NCBI GenBank assembly: GCA_964496495.1
Contig: CAZBZU010000057.1
Location: forward strand, 1 to 21,778
Direction of reading: 5' to 3'
Source of the DNA: JASBRS01 sp964496495
GTDB taxonomy: Bacteria; Deinococcota; Deinococci; Deinococcales; Trueperaceae
Length of the DNA stretch: 21,778 bases
Shown: positions 14,820-21,778 of the stretch, piece after piece
How the letters are laid out: every line of letters starts with the position of its first letter
How positions within the stretch are numbered: the stretch's first letter is position 1
Position numbers and translations under genes: made by a program
The notes under the pieces: model-generated
The model's database searches: none
What the model was told of the DNA's origin: nothing
What the model saw: only the letters and a program-made list of their open reading frames with translations

Positions 14820-16406
14820 ATGAGGCGACTGGTACCGGCAAGATGGCGGCTGCTCGCGATCCCTGCCGCACTGCTGGCGGTGCTGCTGGCGTCGTGCGGC
14901 CAGCAGGCGAGCTTCTCGGTTCAGCTGGGGAGCAGCGGGGACTCGGTGCTGCGAGGCGACCACGTCACCGTTCCCGTGACGGTGAGCAACGCCTCGGGCA
15001 CGGTAACGCTGTCCGTGAGCGGGGCGCCGTCGGGGGTGACGGCGAGCCTGGCGGACGGCAGCTTGAGCGGTGGGGCGACGTCCACGACGCTGGACGTGCA
15101 GGTGTCTGCGGCCGCCAGCGACGGTAGCGCCACCCTCACGGTGAATGCGGTGCAGGGGAGCGATGCCTCGTCGGCGACGTTCGCTCTTACGGTAGCCAGC
15201 CTCTCGGTGCACGGCACCGTGGTCGATCCTCTCGAGAACGGCGTGTCCGGGGCGACCGTGGCGATCCAGGGGAGCACGGCCACGACCGACGCGAACGGGA
15301 GCTTCACCGTCGGCGGGGTGGCGGTGCCCTACGACCTCATCGTCGAGCAGACCCTGGGCGCCTCGGGCGCCGCGCACGTCTTCGAGGGCCTCACCAGCGC
15401 GACGCCCGAGGTGAACACCTACGCGTCGATCGTCCCGTACGCCTCGCCGCCGATGAGCGCCACCATCTCGGGCAACCTGTCGGCGGCGGTCTCGACCGGG
15501 TACGACGCTGTGGTGTGCGCTCAGAGTAGCGCTACCGTGATGATGGGGTGCGACACCGTCTCGGTGGGCGGCACGGCCTACTCGATCGCCGCCTCGTGGG
15601 TGGCGGGCGCGAGTGTGCCGGTGACGCTGCATGCTATCGAGGTGGCGGCCGACTCCGACGGCTTCGCGACCGGCTACGGCCGCTACGGCACGGCGTCGGG
15701 GTCGGTGAGCGACGGCGGCACGCCGACGATCGACGTCTCCTGGGGCAGCACGCCCACATCCTCGAACGTCGTGGGCACCGTCAACGTTCCTGCGGGCTTC
15801 TTCCTCTCCGACGTGAAGGGCGCGGCCGACTTGAGCGCATCCACCGCCTTGCCACTGTTCGCCGCCTACGGGACGAGCAGCAGCCCGGTGGCGGCGAGCT
15901 TCACGACGGCCGTCCCACAGATCGCAGGCTCGGGCAGCACCGTGACGGTGAGAGCGATCACGACGGCCGGCGCGGCGACGATCGCCTGGCAACAGGGCGT
16001 CACCGGCGGCAGCGTCACGTTCGATCTGGCGACGCCGCCCACCCAGACGGCACCGGCCGACGGCGCAACGGGGGTCGGCGCGGGGTCCACGATGAGCGTC
16101 AGCTCGGCGAGCGGCGCGGTGACCTTCGTGATCTCCAGCCCGTCACAGGTGATCGTTGTGACGACGATCGACAGCAGCATCAGCCTCCCCGACCTGAGCT
16201 CGGTGGGCATGTCGTGGGGCTCGACCACGAGCTACGACTGGCAGGCCGTGGTGACGCCGACGGCGACCACACCCGAGGCGGCGGCGTTGGGATGGTACCG
16301 CGACTACATCCTCACGTACACCGCCGTGGGCTACGGCGGTAGGCGCACGAACGTCACCAACGGGTCGATCCTGGGCACGCTGCCACGCTCGTTCACCACG
16401 CCCTGA
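14820..16406 (+). CDS. Secreted lipoprotein with Ig-like and carboxypeptidase-regulatory-like domains, function unknown
   Basis: A 528-residue exported lipoprotein. The signal peptide ends in the lipobox LASC with the lipidated cysteine at C26. Residues 30-130 look like a beta-sandwich Ig-like domain rich in Ser/Thr/Gly (GTVTLSVSGAPSGVTASLAD). Residues about 133-180 resemble a carboxypeptidase-regulatory-like fold (GTVVDPLENGVSGATVAIQG, then DANGSFTVGGV). The rest is further beta-rich sequence, with a conserved cysteine pair C233/C244 and an APADGATGVGAGSTM linker typical of FN3-like junctions. There is no catalytic motif. The start follows GGGAGGGG. A truncated paralogue lies at 17930. A structural, adhesive or ligand-binding surface role is guesswork. 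Confidence 0.8.
   Translation: MRRLVPARWRLLAIPAALLAVLLASCGQQASFSVQLGSSGDSVLRGDHVTVPVTVSNASGTVTLSVSGAPSGVTASLADGSLSGGATSTTLDVQVSAAASDGSATLTVNAVQGSDASSATFALTVASLSVHGTVVDPLENGVSGATVAIQGSTATTDANGSFTVGGVAVPYDLIVEQTLGASGAAHVFEGLTSATPEVNTYASIVPYASPPMSATISGNLSAAVSTGYDAVVCAQSSATVMMGCDTVSVGGTAYSIAASWVAGASVPVTLHAIEVAADSDGFATGYGRYGTASGSVSDGGTPTIDVSWGSTPTSSNVVGTVNVPAGFFLSDVKGAADLSASTALPLFAAYGTSSSPVAASFTTAVPQIAGSGSTVTVRAITTAGAATIAWQQGVTGGSVTFDLATPPTQTAPADGATGVGAGSTMSVSSASGAVTFVISSPSQVIVVTTIDSSISLPDLSSVGMSWGSTTSYDWQAVVTPTATTPEAAALGWYRDYILTYTAVGYGGRRTNVTNGSILGTLPRSFTTP
15697..15756 (+). repeat. Near-identical segment shared with the paralogue (copy 1)
   Basis: These 60 bases match 18525-18584 at 59 positions by eye; only 15732 differs. 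A second shared block lies just upstream (15651-15678 with 18479-18506, identical over 28 nt). Both lie inside the lipoprotein coding sequence. Confidence 0.85.
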
Positions 16407-16434
16407 GCGGCCTGCAGCGCACGTCGTGGTGATG

Positions 16435-16466
16435 GTGTGGAGGCGGCCCCCGGGTCGCCTCCACGC
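16435..16466 (+). terminator. Terminator-like hairpin after the lipoprotein gene
   Basis: A perfect 9-bp inverted repeat, GTGGAGGCG (16437-16445) and CGCCTCCAC (16456-16464), with a 10-nt loop. It extends by a G-T wobble and a G-C pair to 11 bp. It is 28 nt after the stop codon. The T-run after it is weak (GCTTGCTGG). It also lies between convergent genes, so it could serve both. Confidence 0.6.
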
Positions 16467-16478
16467 TTGCTGGTGGTA

Positions 16479-16521
16479 GCGCTCACGCTGCGGCGGCGCG
16501 CCGTGCGCTCACGCTGCGGCG
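16479..16521. repeat. 43-nt sequence repeated on the far side of the first gap (left copy)
   Basis: This 43-nt stretch, which abuts the N-run, is identical to 16622-16664 on the other side. Internally it is a 26-nt unit followed by the first 17 nt of a second one, so it is itself a tandem repeat. The right copy contains the 3' end and stop codon of hemW. The pattern suggests either overlapping contig ends or a collapsed tandem array. Confidence 0.9.
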
Positions 16522-16621
16522 NNNNNNNNNNNNNNNNNNNNNNNNNNNNNNNNNNNNNNNNNNNNNNNNNNNNNNNNNNNNNNNNNNNNNNNNNNNNNNN
16601 NNNNNNNNNNNNNNNNNNNNN
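16522..16621. other. Assembly gap of exactly 100 N
   Basis: One hundred N in a row, the default size used by scaffolding programs, so the true length is unknown. The sequences on the two sides are the same 43 nt, so the real gap may be negative. Confidence 0.98.
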
Positions 16622-16664
16622 GCGCTCACGCTGCGGCGGCGCGCCGTGCGCTCACGCTGCGGCG
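16622..16664. repeat. 43-nt sequence repeated across the first gap (right copy)
   Basis: Identical to 16479-16521. It holds the hemW stop (TGA on the minus strand at 16654-16652) and the codons for the final Arg-Ala-Ala-Ala. The repeat may have arisen by tandem duplication of the hemW end. Confidence 0.9.
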
Positions 16665-17758
16665 CGGGCGTAGGCACGCAAGAGCGCGTCGAGGCGTGCC
16701 AGACCCGCGGCGGTGGCGCGCAGCCGGGAGCCCGCCAGCTCCAGCAGGCCGTGCCGGGTGGCGTCCGACAGCCAGCGCGGCGCTAGCCGCTCCAGGCGCA
16801 GACCGGTGGCGGCCTCCGTCGCGTCGAGGTCGAGACCCTCGCGAGTGCGCAAGCCGGTCAGGAGGCGCTCCAGCATCAGCCCCTCGGCGCTCAACGGGTC
16901 GCGTTCGCCGGGAGCGCCCTGCAGCCACCCGCGGATGGGCGGGTTGGTCGAGCGCACACCGTATGGCCCGCCCTCGGGCAGGTACGACGCTGCCGAGGGA
17001 CCCAGCCCCAGGTACGTCTCGCCGCGCCACACCGCCAGGTTGTGCCGCGACTCGCGTCCCGGGCGAGCGTAGTTCGATACCTCGTAACGCTCCAGGCCGT
17101 AACCGGCCAGCACGCGCGGTGCAGCCTCGAAGTCGTCGGCCTCTCGCTCCGGGTCGACGCGCACGCCACGCCGGCCGAATGGCGTGTTCGGCTCCACCGT
17201 CAGGCTGTAGACGCTCATATGACCTACTCCGGTGGCCGCCACCGCGCGCAGGTCGCGCTCGGCGTCCTGCCCCGGAACCGCCGTCATCACGTCCACGTTG
17301 ACAGCGAGCCCGCTCGCCAGCGCCCAGTCGACGGCCTGCATGCCCTGGCGGCCGTCGTGGACGCGACCGAGAAACCGCAGCGCCGGGTCCTGGGTGGATT
17401 GGACACCGATGGACAGGCGCGAGAACCCCAGCTCGGTGAAGAGCGCCAGGCGCTCGGGCGTGAAGGTGAGCGGGTCCGCCTCCAGGGTGGTCTCGAGCCG
17501 CGCCGGGAAGCCCCAGTGCCGGTCCAGCATGGCTGTGACGCGCCGCAGCTCCCCGTCGGTCAGGTGCGAGGGCGTGCCCCCGCCGAGGTAGATGGTGTCG
17601 AGCGGTCCGGGGTAGCGCGCGGCCAGCTCCGCCGCCTCGTCCTCCAGCCGGTCCAGGTAGCGGGCCACCAGCCCCTCGTCGCGGCGCATCTTGTGGAAGT
17701 CGCAGTAGGGGCAGATGCCGGGGCAGAAGGGCACGTGGAGGTAGAGGGCGCCGACCAC
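16652..17758 (-). CDS. hemW: Radical SAM heme chaperone HemW
   Basis: A 368-residue radical SAM protein of the HemW (formerly HemN-like coproporphyrinogen oxidase) group, which binds heme and hands it to apoproteins. The iron-sulfur cluster cysteines are C12, C16 and C19 in CPGICPYCDFH. Other marks are the GGGTPSHL glycine motif, GVQS, and the HemW-type segment YEVSNYARPG followed by SRHN and GLGPSAASY. It lacks the N-terminal extension of true HemN. The start is GTG 17758: the conserved YLHVPFC strand begins four residues later, and TACCCT lies 6 nt upstream with no Shine-Dalgarno. The gene is almost the whole of a 1170-bp contig between two gaps. Its stop falls in the repeat at 16622-16664. 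Confidence 0.93.
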   Translation of the reverse strand: MVGALYLHVPFCPGICPYCDFHKMRRDEGLVARYLDRLEDEAAELAARYPGPLDTIYLGGGTPSHLTDGELRRVTAMLDRHWGFPARLETTLEADPLTFTPERLALFTELGFSRLSIGVQSTQDPALRFLGRVHDGRQGMQAVDWALASGLAVNVDVMTAVPGQDAERDLRAVAATGVGHMSVYSLTVEPNTPFGRRGVRVDPEREADDFEAAPRVLAGYGLERYEVSNYARPGRESRHNLAVWRGETYLGLGPSAASYLPEGGPYGVRSTNPPIRGWLQGAPGERDPLSAEGLMLERLLTGLRTREGLDLDATEAATGLRLERLAPRWLSDATRHGLLELAGSRLRATAAGLARLDALLRAYARAAA

Positions 17759-17764
17759 GGTGAC

Positions 17765-17770
17765 AGGGTA
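17765..17770 (-). promoter_or_regulatory. -10 box of a possible leaderless hemW transcript
   Basis: On the minus strand TACCCT ends 6 nt before the GTG start, and there is no Shine-Dalgarno between them. This is the same TAnnnT-then-GTG layout as at lspA. The box is less canonical and the contig ends 21 nt further upstream, so no -35 can be judged well. Confidence 0.35.
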
Positions 17771-17791
17771 ATCCCCCGGGAGGGCGGCGGT

Positions 17792-17891
17792 NNNNNNNNN
17801 NNNNNNNNNNNNNNNNNNNNNNNNNNNNNNNNNNNNNNNNNNNNNNNNNNNNNNNNNNNNNNNNNNNNNNNNNNNNNNNNNNNNNNNNNNN
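17792..17891. other. Assembly gap of exactly 100 N
   Basis: A default-length scaffold gap. The flanks share only a 9-nt GGGCGGCGG (17782-17790 and 17892-17900), which is weak evidence for contig overlap in DNA this rich in G+C. Confidence 0.98.
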
Positions 17892-17929
17892 GGGCGGCGG
17901 CCTGCCCGTCCTTCGCCCGGGCGTCATGA

Positions 17930-19084
17930 GGGGCCGATGCGGCGGCCAGCGACGGCAGCGTCACCTTGACGGTGAATGCTGTGAACGGGAGCAACGCGTC
18001 GTCCGCGACGTACGCCCTGACGATCTCCAGCCTGTCGGCGACGGGCAGCGTGGTGGACGTGTACGGGAACGCCGTCTCGGGCGCGACCGTTGCGATCCAG
18101 GGGACCGCGGCGACGACGGACTCGAGCGGCAGCTTCACCATCGGCGGGGTGGCGGTGCCCTACGACCTGATCGTCAAGCAGATGGTAAGCGCCTCGCCCG
18201 TGGCGCAGGTGTTCGAGGGGCTGACGAGCGCGACACCTGTCGTGCTCCCCAGCCCGACGTTGGCGGTGCCCGGGATGCCGATGGGCGCCACCATCTCCGG
18301 CAACCTGTGGTCGGCGGTCGCCACCGGCTACGAGGCCATCGTCTGCGCGCACAGCACCGCCACCTGGATGACCGGCTGCGATACCGTCTCCGCCGGCTCG
18401 ACCGCCTACTCGATCGGCGCGGGCTGGGCGGCGGGCTCGAGCATTCCGGTGACGGTGCACGCCATCGAGGTGGCGGTCGACTCCGACGGCTTCGCGACCG
18501 GCTACGCTCGTTACGGCACGGCGACGGGGTCGGTGAGCGACGGCGGCACGCCGACGATCAACGTCTCCTGGGGCAGCACGCCCAGCGTCTCGACGGTCAC
18601 TGGAAACGTCAACCTTCCGGCGGGCTTCCACCTCTCGAGCGTGCACGGCGCAGCCGACCTCAGCGCCGCGACCACCCTGCCCCTGTTCGCGGCCAGCGGC
18701 ACCAGCAGCAGCCCGTTGCCGACGAACTTCACAGCGGCCGTCCCGCAGGTCGGGGGCTCGGGCCACACGCTGGTCGCGAGTGCGTTCACGAGCGGCATGG
18801 GGGCACAGACGGCCGCCTGGAAGCAAGGCGTCAGTGGCGGGAGCAGCGTCACCTTCAACCTGGCGACGCCGCCCTCGCAGACGGCGCCGGCCGACGGCGC
18901 GACGGGGATCGGCGTGGGCTCGACGATGGGCCTGAGCTCGCTGACCGGCGCGGCCACGTTCGTCCTCGTCGGCCCCTCGCAGGCGATCGCCGTGACGACG
19001 ACGAAGCCCAGCATCACCATCCCCGACCTGAGCTCGGTCGGCATGTCGCTGGGCTCGGCCGCGAGCTACAGCTGGGAGGTCGTC
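17930..19084 (+). CDS. Truncated paralogue of the lipoprotein at 14820 (both ends missing)
   Basis: An open frame of 385 codons, collinear with residues about 97-477 of the 14820 lipoprotein. Over the 99-residue stretch from ATISGN to SWGSTP I count about 78 identities. The cysteine pair (IVC...TGC) is kept. The start is missing: similarity begins at AAASDG (about 17939), and an in-frame TGA at 17927-17929 closes the frame just upstream. The DNA at 17892-17935 is unrelated to the first copy. The 3' end runs into the next gap about 50 codons before the expected stop. It could be a real 5'-truncated pseudogene, a gene whose 5' end was mis-assembled, or an intact neighbouring paralogue cut by contig breaks. 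Confidence 0.75.
18525..18584 (+). repeat. Near-identical segment shared with the lipoprotein gene (copy 2)
   Basis: Matches 15697-15756 at 59 of 60 positions by eye, with the single difference at 18560. Such long identity in otherwise diverged paralogues can break short-read assembly and can seed recombination. Confidence 0.85.
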
Positions 19085-19184
19085 NNNNNNNNNNNNNNNN
19101 NNNNNNNNNNNNNNNNNNNNNNNNNNNNNNNNNNNNNNNNNNNNNNNNNNNNNNNNNNNNNNNNNNNNNNNNNNNNNNNNNNNN
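19085..19184. other. Assembly gap of exactly 100 N
   Basis: A default-length scaffold gap. It removes the 3' end of the lipoprotein paralogue and the DNA downstream of the binding-protein gene, which stops 18 nt from the gap. Confidence 0.98.
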
Positions 19185-19202
19185 CCGCTTCGTGGCGTCC
19201 GG

Positions 19203-20564
19203 TCAGCGCTTCGGCAAGCCCTTGAGCTGATCGGCCAGGATCTCGTTGGAGGCCGCGTTGGCCGCCTGCAGGGTGTCGGTCACCGAGGCGCCGTCCATGA
19301 TCGCGGCCATGTCGCTGGCGATCTCGTCGCGCACGAAGTCGTAGCCCGGCACCGGCGGCTCGGCCTTGCCGTACTGCAGCAGGTCGAAGGTCTGCTTGTA
19401 GGTCGGGTGGGCGCTGAAGTAGTCCGACATCTCGCTGGCAACGCTCTTGCGGACCGGGAAGTAGTTCGTCGCCTTGGCCCAGGTGGCCTGCACCGAGGGG
19501 CTGGTGTAGTACTTGATGAAGAGCCAGGAGGCGAGGTCGGCGGCGGCGGAGTGGCCGCTGGGGATGCTCACGCTGGCCCCGTAGATGTTGATGGTCGGCT
19601 CGGGCGTGGTGTGCGGCAGAGCCGTGGCGCTCCAGGCGAACTTGGCGCCGGCGTCGACGGCGCTCTTGTAGTAGGGGATGCCCACCGAGGAGCCGACGGT
19701 GAACAGGGTGCGGCCGGCGCCGAAGTCGGTCTGGTCACCGTAGTTCTCGGTGACGACGCTGGCGCAACCCTTCTTGAACAGGCCCTGCAGGAAGGTCATG
19801 GCCTTCACGGCGCCGGGGCTGTTGTAGGTGAAGTGGTTGGCGCTGTTGTCGAAGATCTCGCCGCCGAAGGCGAACGTCCAGCTGGCGAAGCGGCTGGCGT
19901 CGACGGACAGCTCGTAGCCCATGGAGCCCTTCGAGGTGGCCTTGCTGAAGGGCGTCTTGGCGGCGGCGCAGGCGGCCTGCTCGAACTGCGCCGGGGTGGT
20001 GGGCGGGCCGTCGAAGTCGATCTTGCCTGCGGCCCTGAGCTCCTTCAACCAGTCGCTGTTGTAGTACATCACCTCGGCCGAGCGGCTCGGCGGGAAGCCG
20101 TAGCGCGCTCCGCCGAAGCTGGCGAAGACGTCCGAGGCGTAGAAGCCGGGGAAGAAGTCGGCCTTGTCGGCTGTCGACAGGCCCCACTTGGCCGAGTCGA
20201 CCAGCGGCCGCATGTCCACCACGCCGTCGCCCAGCGCATAGGTGGCGGCCTGGTTCTGGTAGGCCACCACGATGTTGGGCGCGTCCTTGGTGCCGAGCAC
20301 GGCCAGCATCTTGCGGAACAGGTCGCTGTAGTTGCCCTGGTACTCGGTCTTCACGGTGATGTGGTAGGGATTGCTGGCGTTGAACGCCTTGGCGATGTCG
20401 TCGATGGCCCCTTTGTTGGGCTGGGTGTAGACGTGCCAGAACGTCACGGTCTGACCGCTGGGGTCGACGTTCGCGTAGCTCGTCGCGGCGCTGCCCTGCG
20501 CCAGCGCCACGCCGGCCGCGGCCAGCGCCGCCGCTACCACCAGGATCCACATGCCTCGTTTCAT
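19203..20564 (-). CDS. Sugar-type ABC transporter substrate-binding protein (family 1, UgpB/MalE-like)
   Basis: A 453-residue extracellular solute-binding protein. Residues 1-22 are a signal peptide with an ALA-Q cleavage site; there is no lipobox, so it would be periplasmic or released unless held otherwise. The mature start, VTFWHVYTQPNKGAIDDIAKAFN, is typical of family 1 binding proteins for carbohydrates or glycerol-3-phosphate. So are APNIVVAYQNQAATYA and PPSRSAEVMYYNSDWLKE. A pair of Cys in the middle (AACAAA, KKGCAS) may form a disulfide. Translation starts at ATG 20564, behind a GGGAG stretch. It is the last gene of an operon read leftward, 52 nt after the second permease. The ligand is not identifiable from sequence alone. 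Confidence 0.88.
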   Translation of the reverse strand: MKRGMWILVVAAALAAAGVALAQGSAATSYANVDPSGQTVTFWHVYTQPNKGAIDDIAKAFNASNPYHITVKTEYQGNYSDLFRKMLAVLGTKDAPNIVVAYQNQAATYALGDGVVDMRPLVDSAKWGLSTADKADFFPGFYASDVFASFGGARYGFPPSRSAEVMYYNSDWLKELRAAGKIDFDGPPTTPAQFEQAACAAAKTPFSKATSKGSMGYELSVDASRFASWTFAFGGEIFDNSANHFTYNSPGAVKAMTFLQGLFKKGCASVVTENYGDQTDFGAGRTLFTVGSSVGIPYYKSAVDAGAKFAWSATALPHTTPEPTINIYGASVSIPSGHSAAADLASWLFIKYYTSPSVQATWAKATNYFPVRKSVASEMSDYFSAHPTYKQTFDLLQYGKAEPPVPGYDFVRDEIASDMAAIMDGASVTDTLQAANAASNEILADQLKGLPKR

Positions 20565-20584
20565 ACCTGCTCCCTTCCCTCCCG

Positions 20585-20614
20585 GCGTGGGCGCGTTTCA
20601 GAGCGCCCCCACGC
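20585..20614 (-). promoter_or_regulatory. Stable hairpin between the permease and binding-protein genes
   Basis: GCGTGGGCGC (20585-20594) pairs with GCGCCCCCACGC (20603-20614), leaving two C unpaired and an 8-nt loop. On the minus-strand mRNA it begins 2 nt after the permease stop and ends 20 nt before the binding-protein start. There is no U-tract. In ABC importer operons such intergenic hairpins can stabilise or process the transcript, so that binding protein is made in excess. Confidence 0.5.
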
Positions 20615-20616
20615 GC

Positions 20617-21534
20617 TCACCCCTTCAGCCCCGAGGTGGCGATGCCCTCGGTGAACTGCTTCTGGGTGAAGAAGTAGACGACCATGATCGGCAGGATGGT
20701 GATCACCGCCCCCGCCATGAGGAGCTGCGTCTCCGGCCCCGCCTCGTTGATGAAGGTGTACAAACCGATGCCGAGGGGGCGCCAGGTAGGCGTGGTGGTG
20801 ACCAGCAGCGGCCACAGGAACTCGTTCCAGCTGTGGACGAAGGTGAGCAGCGTGGCGGTCAGCATGACCGGCCGGCTCATGGGGATGACCACGGCGGTGA
20901 GGAAGCGCAGGTGCCCCGCTCCGTCGATGCGGGCCGCGTCCCACAGCTCGTCCGGGATGCCGGCGAAGAACTGGCGGAACAGGAAGATGATGAACGCCGT
21001 CGACAGGAACGGCACCGTCAGCGCCGGGAGCTTGTTGATCCACGAGCCCCACGGGATGACGTCGCCTCGGACCATCAGGAAGTTGGGGATGAACGTCACG
21101 GTGCTGGGGATCATCAGGGTGGCCAGCAGGACCATGAAGATCGCCTCGCGCCCGGGGAAGCGGATGCGGGCGAAGGCGTAGCCCGCCAGGGTGCAGGTGA
21201 CGAGCACCCCGAGGATCACCAGCGAGGTGATCACCACGCTGTTGCGGAAGTAGAGGGCGAAGTCGGCCTCGGTCCAGGCCCGCTGGTAGTTCACCCACTG
21301 GGGCGTGGCCGGGAGCAGCCGGCGGTTGATGGTCTCGCCGAGGGTCATCAGCGAGGTGGAGATCATGTAGAAGAACGGCGTGAACGACACCACCGCCCCC
21401 ACCAGCAGCAGGAAGTAGACGGGGAGCTGCGAGAGGCGGAACTCGAAGGGCTCGCCGCGTCCACGCGCCGCCGGCGCCGCGGGCGCGCGCGGCTCCGGGG
21501 CGGGAAGGGCCGCGCCCTCGCGCACGCTAGACAC
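20617..21534 (-). CDS. ABC transporter permease, MalG/UgpE-type
   Basis: A 305-residue inner-membrane permease of a CUT1 carbohydrate importer. After a Pro/Ala-rich cytoplasmic N terminus of about 35 residues come six hydrophobic segments. The EAA loop that contacts the ATPase is seen as ELWDAARIDGAG at 196-207, followed by VVIPMSRPVML. The ending, FTQKQFTEGIATSGLKG, is the standard MalG-type C terminus. It starts at GTG 21534, which overlaps the stop of the upstream permease by 8 nt, with a GGAGG-type site upstream. The binding-protein gene follows. No ATP-binding subunit is in the window; many CUT1 systems share a distant MsmX/UgpC-like ATPase. Confidence 0.93.
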   Translation of the reverse strand: MSSVREGAALPAPEPRAPAAPAARGRGEPFEFRLSQLPVYFLLLVGAVVSFTPFFYMISTSLMTLGETINRRLLPATPQWVNYQRAWTEADFALYFRNSVVITSLVILGVLVTCTLAGYAFARIRFPGREAIFMVLLATLMIPSTVTFIPNFLMVRGDVIPWGSWINKLPALTVPFLSTAFIIFLFRQFFAGIPDELWDAARIDGAGHLRFLTAVVIPMSRPVMLTATLLTFVHSWNEFLWPLLVTTTPTWRPLGIGLYTFINEAGPETQLLMAGAVITILPIMVVYFFTQKQFTEGIATSGLKG

Positions 21535-21778
21535 CGAGCGCCCTCCGGCCGAAGAAGCGGTTCTGGTACAGGGTGAGGATGAGGATGACGGCGAACAGCA
21601 CCACCGACTGCGCCGCCGCCAGGCTCCAGTCGTTGCGCTTGTAGAAGGTGTCGAAGATGACCACGCTGGCGGTGTCGACCGCGTCGCGTACCGCCACCTG
21701 GCGCATGACGTAGATCTGGGTGAAGGCCTGGAAGGTGCCGATGAAGCCGAGCACCGTGAGGTAGAACGTCACCGGCGA
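21527..21778 (-). CDS. ABC transporter permease, MalF/UgpA-type (C-terminal part)
   Basis: The last 83 residues of a permease that enters from the right edge. SPVTFYLTVLGFIGTFQAFTQIYV matches the conserved region after the EAA loop of MalF/UgpA-type subunits. A linker and a final membrane helix (AAAQSVVLFAVILILTLYQ) with an Arg-rich end follow. Between them, UgpA-like proteins usually carry a short GGP turn; here the turn reads MRQVAVRDAVDTAS. It is coupled to the downstream permease by the 8-nt overlap GTGTCTAG. The rest of the gene lies outside the window. Confidence 0.88.
   Translation of the reverse strand, partial: SPVTFYLTVLGFIGTFQAFTQIYVMRQVAVRDAVDTASVVIFDTFYKRNDWSLAAAQSVVLFAVILILTLYQNRFFGRRALGV

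Noticed and set aside
16479..16664. CRISPR-like repeat
   Set aside because: The 26-nt unit is tandem with no unique spacers, and the apparent second pair results from duplicated contig ends.
16437..16673. Open frames running through the N gaps
   Set aside because: They are translated across unknown bases and have no meaning.
19407..21576. Long plus-strand open frames opposite the ABC transporter genes
   Set aside because: They are shadows of three minus-strand genes with clear signal peptide, EAA loop and membrane segments.

Overview
The window is about 70% G+C and dense with genes. It looks like a member of the Deinococcota, probably a Trueperaceae-like or other deep Thermus/Deinococcus relative. 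The strongest clue is the rpmH/rnpA locus. The ribosomal protein L34 gene lies wholly inside the 5' part of the RNase P protein gene in another frame, with start codons 4 nt apart. That layout is known from Thermus. A TAnnnT box 6-7 nt upstream of GTG starts at lspA and hemW, resembling the leaderless transcripts known from Deinococcus, supports this weakly. Three runs of exactly 100 N mark it as scaffolded draft sequence, probably metagenomic.

Layout, left to right. (1) 1-2054: the tail of an unidentified gene, then eutB-eutC, two genes of (hydroxy)ectoine catabolism. (2) 2194-3617: an alpha/beta hydrolase and a flavodoxin-like protein, translationally coupled. (3) 3852-6871: the rnpA(rpmH)-yidD-yidC-jag block. 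L34 and RNase P protein are made from nested genes, followed by membrane-protein insertion factors and a KH/R3H RNA-binding protein. The genes overlap or nearly touch, so this is one operon. (4) 6890-8752: a queuosine-salvage (Qng1/DUF2419) hydrolase and the release-factor methyltransferase PrmC. (5) 8792-14554: lspA (minus) diverging from a very large NAD-dependent glutamate dehydrogenase (plus), with facing promoter-like boxes and short direct repeats between them. (6) 14820-19084: a lipoprotein of unrecognised function, hemW on the minus strand, and a truncated paralogue of the lipoprotein, separated by assembly gaps. (7) 19203-21778, minus: a sugar-type (CUT1) ABC importer with two permeases and a binding protein. 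The first permease runs off the window and no ATPase is visible.

No tRNA, rRNA, CRISPR array, transposase or phage gene was seen. Apart from the gaps there is no gene-free stretch over 300 bases. The most notable item is the nested rpmH/rnpA pair. The least explained are the lipoprotein pair and the DNA around the gaps. Gene order across the gaps (16522-16621, 17792-17891, 19085-19184) should not be trusted without independent evidence.
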